Positions 26,596 to 35,031 of a DNA stretch of 64,000 nt are shown in pieces. Under the pieces are notes generated by a model, which ran no database searches, was not told where the DNA came from, and was given only the letters and a program-made list of their open reading frames with translations. The stretch covers positions 10,643,001-10,707,000 of the forward strand of contig NZ_CP117866.1 in the NCBI RefSeq assembly GCF_028736035.1, written 5' to 3'. Every line of letters starts with the position of its first letter. Positions within the stretch are counted from its first letter, which is position 1. This DNA is from Streptomyces sp. T12 (lineage in GTDB: Bacteria; Actinomycetota; Actinomycetes; Streptomycetales; Streptomycetaceae). The translations under genes and the position numbers were made by a program.

Positions 26596-26816
26596 GGTCG
26601 GTCCCTTCCAGGCGCGGTGGTGATCACGAGCGGTAGCGCCGGTGATCGTCGTTGTCGCCGATGAAGTGCTTCTCGATGACGACCTCCCGCTCTCCTGGGC
26701 GTCGGACATGCCGGGTCCGACGCTCGGTGGATCTCGGTCCTGACGAACTCCGGGCGTTCACCTTCAGCGTTCACGCCACGCGCAGGCCGTCCCAGGGGCT
26801 GCTCGGGCAGACCGCC

Positions 26817-26830
26817 GGGCCGATCGGCCC
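26817..26830. promoter_or_regulatory. exact DevR/Osd-type palindromic box
   Basis: GGGCCGATCGGCCC in the divergent region, 190 bp before the USP at 27021 and about 221 bp before the DUF4389 gene. Confidence 0.62.
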
Positions 26831-26902
26831 TCCCCGCCGCCGGTGTGCGGGGCAGTCGGGCGGCTCTCCCGCACCGGTGCTCCCTCCGGCACACCCATGC
26901 TT

Positions 26903-26916
26903 GGGCCCAACGGCCC
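26903..26916. promoter_or_regulatory. near-match DevR/Osd-type box (13/14)
   Basis: GGGCCCAACGGCCC, 104 bp upstream of the USP at 27021, forming a pair with the exact box at 26817. Confidence 0.5.
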
Positions 26917-27020
26917 CGGGTGGGGCCGACCAACCCCTGCTGCCCCGAAGGCCGGAGCGCGAGGGTGGAGTGGGACCCGCGCCGCATCCCTGTGCGGCCC
27001 GACGAAAGGCGGTGGGCGCG

Positions 27021-27902
27021 ATGGAGGTGCCCCTGGTCGTGGGCGTCGACGGATCGGAGCCGAGTCTCAGCGCGGTCGACTGGGCCGTGGACGAGGCGGC
27101 CCGGCACGGTCTGCCGCTGCGCCTGGTGTACGCGTCCCTGTGGGAGCGGTACGAGGGCAATGTGCCCTCCGGCGGAGCGGAACGCCCGTCCGAGCGAGTC
27201 ATGGCGGAGAACATCGTCGGCACCGCGGCCGAACGCGCCCATCGACGCAACCCCGAGGTGAAGGTCTCGGCCGACGTGGTCCCCGACGAAGCGGCGAACG
27301 CACTCCTGAGCGAAGCCCATCACGCCTTCGCCGTGGTGACCGGATCACGCGGCCGCGGTGCGTTCGCCGGTCTGCTCCTGGGATCGGTCGGCCTGGCCGT
27401 GGCGGCTCGCGCCCACGGACCGGTGATCGTGGTCCGCGGCGACAAGGCCGGCCTGGCAGGCACCCACGAGCGGATCCTGCTCGGCGCGGCCGACCCCTCG
27501 ATCGCCGGTGAGGCGATGCGATTCGCCTTCCGCGAGGCGGAGGTACGCCGGTGCCCGCTCGATGTCGTGCGGGCCTGGCGTGTTCCCGCCCACGAGTCGG
27601 TCGACCACCACCTGAGCACCGGCGACCCGGCCCGCCACCAGAAGGAACGGGCGTCCGCCCTGCTCGACGCCGTACTCCACGACCCGATGGCGGACCACCC
27701 CCGCGTGCCGGTGCGTCGCGACACGGTGGAGGGGCCGGCCCACCGGGTGCTCCTGCGCCGGTCGGCGGCCGCCGACCTCGTCGTCATCGGAGCGCGGCGC
27801 AGGTCCGGCCACTTCGGGCTTCAGCTGGGCCGGGTGGGGCACACGCTGCTGCACCACGCCCCCTGCCCCGTAGCCGTCGTACCGCAAACGGAGCGACCAT
27901 GA
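27021..27902 (+). CDS. universal stress protein, two UspA domains, first gene of GH65 operon
   Basis: A 293-residue tandem USP. Domain 1 starts 'VPLVVGVDGSEPSLSAVDWAVDEAARHGLPLRLVYASLWERYEG' with ATP loop GSRGRGAFAGLLLGSVG. Domain 2 ends 'GLQLGRVGHTLLHHAPCPVAVVPQ'. It is a close paralogue of the USP at 50331, sharing YASLWERYEG. ATG at 27021 is used; GTG at 27012 in the same frame is possible. Its stop overlaps the start of the beta-phosphoglucomutase gene (ATGA), so a USP is translationally coupled to sugar-phosphate metabolism. Boxes at 26817 and 26903 probably drive the operon. Confidence 0.92.
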   Translation: MEVPLVVGVDGSEPSLSAVDWAVDEAARHGLPLRLVYASLWERYEGNVPSGGAERPSERVMAENIVGTAAERAHRRNPEVKVSADVVPDEAANALLSEAHHAFAVVTGSRGRGAFAGLLLGSVGLAVAARAHGPVIVVRGDKAGLAGTHERILLGAADPSIAGEAMRFAFREAEVRRCPLDVVRAWRVPAHESVDHHLSTGDPARHQKERASALLDAVLHDPMADHPRVPVRRDTVEGPAHRVLLRRSAAADLVVIGARRRSGHFGLQLGRVGHTLLHHAPCPVAVVPQTERP

Positions 27903-28672
27903 AGCGCCCCCTCACCCCGACGACTCCCTCGGACGCACTCGCACCCGTCCTACGTGACATCCGGGCCGTCGTCTTCGACACCGACGGCGTGATCACCGAC
28001 TCGGCCCGGGTGCATGCGGCAGCGTGGAAGACGGCGTTCGACGCCTTCTTGCGCGCCCATCCGCCCGCGGACCCCGTCCAGCGGCGCCCGTTCGACGCCA
28101 GGGACGACTACCTCAGGTTCGTGGACGGCAAATCCCGCCTCGACGGTGCCGCCGCCTTCCTCGTCTCGCGCGGCATCGAGACGTCGGACGAGACGGTCCG
28201 GGAGGTCGCCGCCGACAAGGAGCGGCTGTTCACCGAGCGGCTGCGCACGCACGGCGTGGACGCCTACCCGGGAACGGTGCGACTGGTGCGTGCCCTGCGC
28301 CGGGCGGGGGTACCCGTCGCGGCGGCCTCGGCGTCCCGGCATGCCGGGGAACTGCTCACCAGGGCCGGAGTGCGGGACCTCTTCGACGTCCTCGTGGACG
28401 GAGGCGAGGCCGCCCGGCTGAACCTGCCGGGCAAGCCGCGGCCCGACCTGTTCCTCACGGCGGTCGACCGGCTCGGCGTCCCGGCCGGCCGCGCCGCTGT
28501 CGTGGAGGACGCCCTGGCCGGAGTGGAGGCCGGGCGCAGCGGCGGGTTCGCCCTCGTCGTCGGCGTGGACCGGGCCGCCGCCGAGGGCTCGGGGGAGAGG
28601 CTGCGGCGGCACGGCGCCGACATCGTCGTAGGGGATCTGGCGGAACTGCTGGCACGAGGAGTGTCGAAGTGA
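27899..28672 (+). CDS. beta-phosphoglucomutase-like HAD hydrolase
   Basis: A 257-residue HAD-superfamily protein with cap domain. The nucleophile motif is FDTDGVITDSARVHAAAW (residues 21-38), followed by the cap with 'DGKSRLDGAAAFL', the phosphate-binding SAS in 'VAAASASRH', the lysine loop LPGKPRPDLFL and the acidic motif VVEDALAGVEAG. This is the beta-PGM pattern: it would convert beta-glucose 1-phosphate to glucose 6-phosphate. It is coupled at both ends, overlapping the USP stop by 4 bp and the GH65 start by 4 bp (GTGA), which strongly supports that it processes the phosphorylase product. Assignment to beta-PGM rests on this pairing plus motifs. Confidence 0.92.
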   Translation: MKRPLTPTTPSDALAPVLRDIRAVVFDTDGVITDSARVHAAAWKTAFDAFLRAHPPADPVQRRPFDARDDYLRFVDGKSRLDGAAAFLVSRGIETSDETVREVAADKERLFTERLRTHGVDAYPGTVRLVRALRRAGVPVAAASASRHAGELLTRAGVRDLFDVLVDGGEAARLNLPGKPRPDLFLTAVDRLGVPAGRAAVVEDALAGVEAGRSGGFALVVGVDRAAAEGSGERLRRHGADIVVGDLAELLARGVSK

Positions 28673-31038
28673 CCGATTGGACCTGGGAGTACGAGGGCTA
28701 CGAGCCCGCGGACCAGTGCCTGAGGGAATCCCTGTGCACCCTGGGCAACGGCTACTTCGCCACCCGGGGCGCGCTGCCGGAGTGCGCTGCCGACGAGATC
28801 CACTACCCGGGCACCTACATCGCGGGCATCTACAACCGGCTCACCTCGGACGTCGCGGGCCGCCGGGTCGAGAACGAGGACATGGTCAACGTCCCGAACT
28901 GGCTGCCGCTGCGCTTCCGCCTGCGCGACGGCCAGTGGCTCACCCCCGACACCGCCCCGGTGCTCACGCACCGCCTGGACCTGCACCTGGCCTCGGGCAT
29001 GCTCGAACGGCGCACCCGCTACGACCTCGGCGAGGAAAGGGTGCTGTCGGTGCGCCAGCAGCGGATCGTCCACATGGCCGACCCGCATCTGGCGGCGCTG
29101 CGCACCGAGTTCACGGCCGAGGGGTTCTCCGGCGAACTCGAGGTCGAGGCGCTGCTCGACGGCGGTGTCACCAACGGCGGGGTCCCGCGCTACCGCGACC
29201 TGGACGGCCGCCACCTCACCCATGTGCACGCGGGCACTGCCGCCCCGGACACGGTCTGGCTGCGCTGCCGTACCCGCACCTCGGACATCCGGATCGGCAT
29301 GGCCGCCCGGTTGACCGCCGACCCGCCCGTCACGATCCGGAACAAGAGCCCCCGTACCACCCAGCACACCTGTCTGGACCTGGTGGAGGGCCGTACGGCG
29401 ACCGTCGACAAGGTCGTCGCCCTGCACACCTCCCGCGACCCTGCCATCAGTGACCCGCTGCACGCCGCCGTCGACCGGGTCAGCCGGGCACCCGGCTTCG
29501 ACGACCTGCTCGAAACCCACCTCACGGCCTGGGACCAGCTCTGGCGCCGTGCCGAACTCGACGTGGGCGGCGAATCCGGCCGCATCCTGCGGCTGCACCT
29601 CTTCCATGTGCTCCAGACGCTCTCGCCGCACACCGCCGACCTCGACGTCGGCGTACCCGCCCGGGGGCTGCACGGCGAGGCCTACCGCGGGCACGTCTTC
29701 TGGGACGAGCTGTTCGTCCTGCCCTTCCTCAACCTGCACTTCCCCGAGGTCTCCCGCGCCCTCTTGCGCTACCGCCACCGCCGCCTCGAACAGGCCCGCA
29801 GCACCGCCCTGGCAGCGGGCCGCCGGGGTGCCCTCTACCCGTGGCAGAGCGGCAGCGACGGGCGCGAGGAGACCCAGCAGCTCCATCTCAACCCGCGCTC
29901 GGGGCGCTGGCTGCCCGACCACTCCCATCTCCAATACCACGTCGGGTCCGCGATCGCCTACAACGTATGGCAGTACTGCGAGGCGAGCGGCGACGCGGAG
30001 TTCCTGCACACCAAGGGCGCCGAGATGCTGCTGCAGATCGCCCGCTTCTGGGCGGACAAGGCCGTCTACGACGAGAGCCTCGGACGGCACCGCATCAAGG
30101 GCGTGGTCGGCCCCGACGAGTACCACGAGTCCTACCCGGGTGCCGAGGCGCCCGGCCTCGACGACAACGCGTACACCAACGTCACAGCCGCCTGGGTGCT
30201 CACCCGCACCCTGGAGCTGCTGGACACCCTGCCCGAGCCCCGCCGGCGCGAACTCGTCGAGCGCAATGGACTCGACGGGGGCGAACTCGAACAGTGGGAG
30301 GACGTGTCCCGCACCCTCCACGTCCCCTTCCACAGCGGCGTCATCAGCCAGTTCGCGGGCTACGCCGAGCTCGCCGAGCTCCCGTGGGAGGAGTACCGGC
30401 AGCGCTACGGCGATATTCGTCGCCTGGACCGGATCCTGGAGGCGGAGGGCGACACCGTCAACCGCTACAAGGCCTCCAAACAGGCCGACGTGCTGATGCT
30501 CGGCTACCTCTTCGCACCGGCCGAACTGCAGGGCCTGTTCCGCCGGTTGGGGGTGCGGCTGGACGAGGACACCTGGCGGCGCACCGTCGACTACTACATG
30601 CACCGCACCAGCCACGGCTCCACCCTCAGCGGCCTGGTCCACGGCTGGGTGCTGGCCCGGCACCGACGCAGTGAGGCGTGGAAGTTCTGCCAGGAGGCCC
30701 TCCAGGGCGACATCGCCGACGTCCAGGGCGGCACCACCGGCGAGGGCATCCACCTGGGCGCCATGGCCGGCACCCTCGACCTGGTCCAGCGCGGGCTGAC
30801 CGGCCTGGAGACCCGGGGCGGCGCCCTGTGGCTGGACCCCGTGCCGCTGCCCGAACTGTCCTCGTACGGCTTCGCTCTGCGCTACCAGGGGCACTGGGGC
30901 GTACGCCTGCGCCTGGAGCGCGGGAACCTGGAGATCGCGGTCCCGTCCTCGGACGCGTCCGCGATCGACGTACGGCTGCCGGGCCGCGCGGTCAGCGTCG
31001 AACCCGGGCAGACGGCTCGGCTGGAGCTCCCGGACTGA
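28669..31038 (+). CDS. GH65 glycoside phosphorylase (kojibiose/trehalose/maltose phosphorylase family)
   Basis: A 789-residue family GH65 enzyme that splits an alpha-glucosidic disaccharide with phosphate, releasing beta-glucose 1-phosphate. Domains in order: N-terminal beta-sandwich (about 1-260), linker, (alpha/alpha)6 barrel (about 320-690), C-terminal sheets. The general acid is Glu484 in KGVVGPDEYHESY, and the phosphate-binding region is near KASKQADVLML and 'HRTSHGSTLSGLVHGWVLAR'. The substrate (trehalose, kojibiose, maltose or nigerose) cannot be settled by eye. Trehalose is a plausible stored substrate in a sporulating actinomycete. The GTG start at 28669 overlaps the preceding stop. 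Phosphorolysis saves one ATP compared with hydrolysis plus glucokinase. Confidence 0.93.
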   Translation: MTDWTWEYEGYEPADQCLRESLCTLGNGYFATRGALPECAADEIHYPGTYIAGIYNRLTSDVAGRRVENEDMVNVPNWLPLRFRLRDGQWLTPDTAPVLTHRLDLHLASGMLERRTRYDLGEERVLSVRQQRIVHMADPHLAALRTEFTAEGFSGELEVEALLDGGVTNGGVPRYRDLDGRHLTHVHAGTAAPDTVWLRCRTRTSDIRIGMAARLTADPPVTIRNKSPRTTQHTCLDLVEGRTATVDKVVALHTSRDPAISDPLHAAVDRVSRAPGFDDLLETHLTAWDQLWRRAELDVGGESGRILRLHLFHVLQTLSPHTADLDVGVPARGLHGEAYRGHVFWDELFVLPFLNLHFPEVSRALLRYRHRRLEQARSTALAAGRRGALYPWQSGSDGREETQQLHLNPRSGRWLPDHSHLQYHVGSAIAYNVWQYCEASGDAEFLHTKGAEMLLQIARFWADKAVYDESLGRHRIKGVVGPDEYHESYPGAEAPGLDDNAYTNVTAAWVLTRTLELLDTLPEPRRRELVERNGLDGGELEQWEDVSRTLHVPFHSGVISQFAGYAELAELPWEEYRQRYGDIRRLDRILEAEGDTVNRYKASKQADVLMLGYLFAPAELQGLFRRLGVRLDEDTWRRTVDYYMHRTSHGSTLSGLVHGWVLARHRRSEAWKFCQEALQGDIADVQGGTTGEGIHLGAMAGTLDLVQRGLTGLETRGGALWLDPVPLPELSSYGFALRYQGHWGVRLRLERGNLEIAVPSSDASAIDVRLPGRAVSVEPGQTARLELPD

Positions 31039-31112
31039 CCATCACCCGGGGCGGCCGGCGGCCTGCCCTTCGACCACGACACCTGAGGCCGTCGAGTGGG
31101 CCGCCTCGGCTG

Positions 31113-31604
31113 TCAGGCGGACTTGATGCCCGAGATGAGCCGCGTCGCGAGGTCGGACTGCACCATCAACTGCGTGCGGTGCACCCGGTTCCCGGCGTCC
31201 TGCCAGGTGAGCGTGACCCGGGTCCAGCAGTGCCCCATCCCGCTGTCGTTGTAGACCACCTTCCAGGCGATCGGCACGCCCTTGGCGCGCAGCACGCCGT
31301 CCCTGTGATGGTCGGCCTCCCAGCGAGCCAGGCTGCTGCGCAGCTGCTCGGTGAGGTAGTGACCGCGCAGGGAGTCGGCCAGCCGGCCGCGCCCGGAGTC
31401 GAACAGGACGTCGATGTAGGCGGCGTAGAAGTCGGCGACCCGGTCGACCGTGCTCGTCGGGCTCCCGCTGCGGGCCGGGGCGGTGGTGACGGTGGCCGGA
31501 GTGTCCTCCCGGACGCCGCCGCTCGCGGCCGTCGGCACCGAGGCTCCGAGAGCCGCCACCGCGCCGACGAGCGCGGCACGACGGAACGTGCGTGACGTAG
31601 CCAT
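31113..31604 (-). CDS. secreted protein of unknown function
   Basis: A 163-residue protein with a twin-arginine-free but clear signal sequence (RTFRRAALVGAVAALGASVP, followed by TAASG). The mature part is soluble: 'VADFYAAYIDVLFDSGRGRLADSLRGHYLTEQLRSSLARWEADHH' then 'DSGMGHCWTRVTLTWQDAGNRVHRTQLMVQ'. ATG at 31604 follows AAAGGAGTCAAGGC. An exact box at 31681 lies 77 bp upstream, with a partial second copy at 31702, so it is a good candidate regulon member. I do not recognise the family; the layout suggests a small cystatin/NTF2-like fold but this is a guess. Confidence 0.8.
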   Translation of the reverse strand: MATSRTFRRAALVGAVAALGASVPTAASGGVREDTPATVTTAPARSGSPTSTVDRVADFYAAYIDVLFDSGRGRLADSLRGHYLTEQLRSSLARWEADHHRDGVLRAKGVPIAWKVVYNDSGMGHCWTRVTLTWQDAGNRVHRTQLMVQSDLATRLISGIKSA

Positions 31605-31680
31605 GCCTTGACTCCTTTCACGAAGGAGGAACGTGCTATCCCCCAACTCCAGTACAGCGCAGATGGGTTGCCGTGAACGG

Positions 31681-31694
31681 GGGCCGATCGGCCC
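31681..31694. promoter_or_regulatory. exact DevR/Osd-type palindromic box, with partial copy beside it
   Basis: GGGCCGATCGGCCC, 77 bp upstream of the secreted protein gene. A second GGGCCGATCGGCGA (12/14) starts at 31702, one helical pair-turn away, like paired DevR boxes. Confidence 0.68.
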
Positions 31695-31725
31695 CACGTG
31701 AGGGCCGATCGGCGACGGCCGGCGG

Positions 31726-32901
31726 CTACGCTCCGGCGCTGGTCGTCAGCCGGTGCCGCAGCGCCAGGGACGCGAGGGTGAGCAGCGCGGTGGCGAAGGC
31801 GGCGAGGACGCCCAGGTCGCGCAGGATCGCGGCCAGGTCACCGTCCCGCGACAGCAGCGTCGTCCACGCGTCGACGGCCCAGGCGTGCGGCACCGCGTGC
31901 CCGGCGCTGCGCAGCCAGTCGGGAACCACGGCCAGCGGCCACATGCAGCCGCCCAGCATGCCCATCCCGATGCCGAGGGCGGGGCCGATCGCGTGCACCT
32001 GCTCCGGTGTGCGGAACAGGGCCCCGGCCAGCACACCGGCGCCGGTGCCCACCAGCGCCCACACGGTGACCAGCGCGCCGGCGGCGAGCGGATCGCCCCA
32101 CTTCACGTCGAAGGCCAGCGCCCCGATGCCGACGATCAGCAGGGACTGCAGGGCCGCCAGCAGCAAATAGGCGACCGTCTCACCGAACACCAGGGTGCGG
32201 GCGGCGACCGGTGCCGCGAGCGCGCGGGCGTACACCCCGGTCCGGCGTGTCTGCACGATGGCCGCGCCGCCCGCCAGGGCGTTGATGAACACGAACAGCA
32301 CCAGCATGGTCGGTGTGCTGTAGCTGTAGCCGAGCGGCAGGAAGTCGCTCTGGCCGTTGACGGTTTCGCTGCGGACGACGATGGGGGACGCGGCCCGTTC
32401 GGCGGTGCGGGCGAGCGCGAGGGCGTCATCGAAGGAGCCGTCTGTCTCGTCACTGGCGAACCGGGCGGCCTGCAGACGTGCCGCATGCTCGGCCACGACG
32501 GCCGACACCGAGGACACGGCCCCGTGCCCGGCGCTGCCGGAGGGCTCCACCAGCACCGGCACGGTCACGGACCGCCCGGCCCGAACGTCCGCATCGAGGC
32601 TGTTCGGCACCACGACCACGGCGTCCAGCTCGGCGCGCCGCAGCGCCGTGCGCGCGTCGGCCGCGGTGTCGTATGTACGGGCCCGCAGCCCGGGTGCCTC
32701 CTGGAGTTCCGAAGTCAACTCCCCTGCCACCGGCCCGTTTCGGGCGGCCGGGACGAGTCCGATGCGGAACTGGTCGAAGCCGCTGACGGTAACCCCGATG
32801 ACGACGATGATGGCGACCGGCAGCAGCACCATGAAGAACAGCGCCGTGCGGTCGCGCAGCACGCGCGCGAGGGTCGCGCTGGTCACCGCGAGCGCGGTCA
32901 T
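31726..32901 (-). CDS. ABC-2 type exporter permease (second of pair)
   Basis: A 391-residue ABC-2 permease. One N-terminal helix (RTALFFMVLLPVAIIVVIGV) is followed by a large extracytoplasmic domain (about 40-215) and five or six C-terminal helices with 'TGVYARALAAPVAARTLVFGETVAY'. ATG at 32901 overlaps the stop of the upstream permease by 4 bp, so the two are coupled and probably form a heterodimer with the ATPase at 34074. It is the last gene of an operon that appears to begin with the USP at 38254. Substrate unknown. Confidence 0.9.
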   Translation of the reverse strand: MTALAVTSATLARVLRDRTALFFMVLLPVAIIVVIGVTVSGFDQFRIGLVPAARNGPVAGELTSELQEAPGLRARTYDTAADARTALRRAELDAVVVVPNSLDADVRAGRSVTVPVLVEPSGSAGHGAVSSVSAVVAEHAARLQAARFASDETDGSFDDALALARTAERAASPIVVRSETVNGQSDFLPLGYSYSTPTMLVLFVFINALAGGAAIVQTRRTGVYARALAAPVAARTLVFGETVAYLLLAALQSLLIVGIGALAFDVKWGDPLAAGALVTVWALVGTGAGVLAGALFRTPEQVHAIGPALGIGMGMLGGCMWPLAVVPDWLRSAGHAVPHAWAVDAWTTLLSRDGDLAAILRDLGVLAAFATALLTLASLALRHRLTTSAGA

Positions 32902-34067
32902 GGTGTCCTCCTCAGCCGAAGGAGCAGTGCGGTCACCGCGACCACGACCAACGAGAACGCGGCGATGCCGAGCAACGGGGCACCGACGGCGTCCCAGCCG
33001 CGCACCCCGGTGCCCAGGTCGGTGAAGCCGCGCAGGGCCCAGCCGTTGGGCGTGAACAGGGCGAGGGTGCGGATCGCCGGTGTGGTGCCGGAGGCGAAGA
33101 CGAAGTTGCCGCCGAGCAGGACGAGCGCGAAGACCAGGATCGAGGCGAGTCCCTGGGCCTGTTGCTCGGTCCGCACCAGGGAGATGACAAGCGCGGTGAG
33201 GCACACCACGCACACCGCCATCGCCACGCTGAGCGCCGCTACCCCGACCGGGTCGGCCCAGCTGGCGTCGAAGGCGAGCCAGGACACGACGGTCACGGTG
33301 GCGAGCCCGGCCAGGCTGTAGACGAACGTCGACAGCGACTTGCCGAGCAGGAGTGAGCCCCGTCCGACGGGTGCGGCGGCGATCCGGTCGAGCGTGCCCT
33401 GCTGCTGCTCGATGAAGTAGCCGCGCGCCCCGAAGCCGACCGTGAACAGCACGAAGAACATGCCCATGCTGGGCCCGAAGTAGCTGATCACCTTCAGCGG
33501 GTCGTCGGGCAGCCCCTGCGCCCGGACCTCCTCCGGCAGCCGCAACAGGGCCGCCTTGGCGGCGAGTTCGGGTATGCCCGTCTCGGGGACCCCCGTGGCC
33601 ACGGCCGTGGCGACCGACAGCCGGTCGGCGTTGACCTGGGCGACGTACGACTCGGTGATCGCCCGGGCGAGCTGGGCCTGCAGGCCGTAGTCAACGCTGT
33701 CCAGGACCCGCACCGGCTCGGCCCCGCCGCCGTGCAGCGACTCGGTGAACCCGGCGGGAACGACGATCGCGGCGTGCACGTCACCCGCGTCCACCGCCCG
33801 CCGTGCCGCGGCCTCGGCGTCGTACGATCGCACGTGGACCGTGCCTTCGAGCTCCGGGCTGTCGAGTACCTGGGTGAGACCGGTGGCGGCCGGACCCCGG
33901 TCCAGGTCGACGACACCGAGGTTCGCACGGAACTCGTCGTTGTTGTTGAACGCCATGGCCATCAGCGCGGAGATCAGCACCGGCGCGAGGAACACGATCA
34001 CCCAGGCAGACCGGTCGCGCAGCCGTTGCCTGAGGTCCTTGGCCGCGATGGCGAGTACGACACGCAC
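32898..34067 (-). CDS. ABC-2 type exporter permease (first of pair)
   Basis: A 389-residue ABC-2 permease with the same layout as its neighbour: N-terminal helix (AWVIVFLAPVLISALMAMAF), a large external domain, then helices including 'GPSMGMFFVLFTVGFGARGYFIEQQQGTLDRIAAAPVGR', the coupling-helix segment. GTG at 34067 lies 6 bp after the ATPase stop, with GGAGTGAG overlapping that stop region. Part of the USP / P-type ATPase-hemerythrin / ABC operon. No substrate can be named. Confidence 0.9.
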   Translation of the reverse strand: MRVVLAIAAKDLRQRLRDRSAWVIVFLAPVLISALMAMAFNNNDEFRANLGVVDLDRGPAATGLTQVLDSPELEGTVHVRSYDAEAAARRAVDAGDVHAAIVVPAGFTESLHGGGAEPVRVLDSVDYGLQAQLARAITESYVAQVNADRLSVATAVATGVPETGIPELAAKAALLRLPEEVRAQGLPDDPLKVISYFGPSMGMFFVLFTVGFGARGYFIEQQQGTLDRIAAAPVGRGSLLLGKSLSTFVYSLAGLATVTVVSWLAFDASWADPVGVAALSVAMAVCVVCLTALVISLVRTEQQAQGLASILVFALVLLGGNFVFASGTTPAIRTLALFTPNGWALRGFTDLGTGVRGWDAVGAPLLGIAAFSLVVVAVTALLLRLRRTP

Positions 34068-34073
34068 GGCGGC

Positions 34074-35021
34074 TCACTCCCTCAGCGCGGTGCCGGTCAG
34101 GTGGAGGAAGACCGCCTCCAGGTCGGGCTCGTCGATCTCCACGCTGCGGATGACGACGTCCAGTTCGTGAGCGAGGTCGAGCAGCTCGGGCAGCAGGCTG
34201 CGGGCGTCCTTGACGACGAGTTCGACCACGTTGCCGTCGTCACCGCCGCGCGCCGCGCCCTCGACCCGGGCGAGGCGGCGGCACGCGTCCGCGTAGGCCG
34301 TGAGGTTGCCGACGGCGGCCAGCCGCACCCGGTCCCGCTCGGCCACCAGGGCCACCAGCTCGCGCGGGGTTCCCTCGGCGACGAGGCGGCCCCGGTCGAT
34401 GATGCCGACCCGGTTGCAGAGCCGCTCGGCCTCCTCCATGTAGTGGGTCGTGTAGAGGACGGCCATGCCCTCCTCGCCGAACCGGGTGACGCTCTCCAGG
34501 ATGGCGTGCCGGCTCTGCGGGTCGACACCGACGGTCGGCTCGTCCAGCACCAGCAGCGTCGGCGAATGCACCAGTCCCGCGCCGATGTTGAGACGTCGGC
34601 GCATCCCACCCGACAGGGAGTCGACGCGGTCGCGTGCCCGGCCGCCGAGGTCGATGAGTTCGAGTACTTCGTCGACCCGGCGCTCCAACTGGCGGCGCGG
34701 CAGCCGGTAGAGGCGGCCGAAGAAGCGGAGGTTCTCGCGGACGCTCAGGTCGGGATAGAGAGCCACATCCTGCGGGACGAAGCCGATGAGCTGCTTGGCC
34801 GGCCCGGCGGCGGTGTTCACCGGCCGGCCCGCCACGTGCACGGTCCCGGCGTCGGGGCGCAGCAGCCCGCACACCATCCTGATCGTCGTCGTCTTGCCCG
34901 CCCCGTTCGGCCCGAGCAGGCCGTACGTCTCGCCCGGGGCGATGTGCAGGCTCACGTCGTCGACAGCGGTACGCTCGCCGAACCGGCGGACCAGGTGGGC
35001 GCATTCGAGCACGTTCGTCAT
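34074..35021 (-). CDS. ABC transporter ATP-binding protein
   Basis: A 315-residue ATPase: Walker [18 protein letters not shown]-loop IGFVPQDVALYP, signature DSLSGGMRRRLNIGAGL, Walker B TLLVLDEPTVGVDPQ and the H-loop TTHYMEEAE. ATG at 35021 is chosen because GAGGTGACGCCG precedes it; the frame upstream overlaps the end of the P-type ATPase gene. It lies 10 bp downstream of that gene and 6 bp upstream of the first permease, a clear operon. It energises the exporter made by the two permeases. Confidence 0.95.
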   Translation of the reverse strand: MTNVLECAHLVRRFGERTAVDDVSLHIAPGETYGLLGPNGAGKTTTIRMVCGLLRPDAGTVHVAGRPVNTAAGPAKQLIGFVPQDVALYPDLSVRENLRFFGRLYRLPRRQLERRVDEVLELIDLGGRARDRVDSLSGGMRRRLNIGAGLVHSPTLLVLDEPTVGVDPQSRHAILESVTRFGEEGMAVLYTTHYMEEAERLCNRVGIIDRGRLVAEGTPRELVALVAERDRVRLAAVGNLTAYADACRRLARVEGAARGGDDGNVVELVVKDARSLLPELLDLAHELDVVIRSVEIDEPDLEAVFLHLTGTALRE

Positions 35022-35031
35022 CGGCGTCACC

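Larger units (their letters stand above)
26596..27020. other. divergent promoter region with two boxes
   Basis: Between the DUF4389 gene and the USP/GH65 operon. It holds an exact box (26817) and a 13/14 box (26903). Short open frames here have no start codon with a ribosome-binding site. Confidence 0.55.

Noticed and set aside
26624..26750. Minus-strand frame ending [20 protein letters not shown] before a TGA at 26624
   Set aside because: The end looks protein-like, but there is no start codon with a ribosome-binding site and no recognised family; it may be a remnant.
28264..30894. 876-codon minus-strand frame opposite GH65
   Set aside because: Shadow of the GH65 gene, which has the catalytic motifs and coupled starts.
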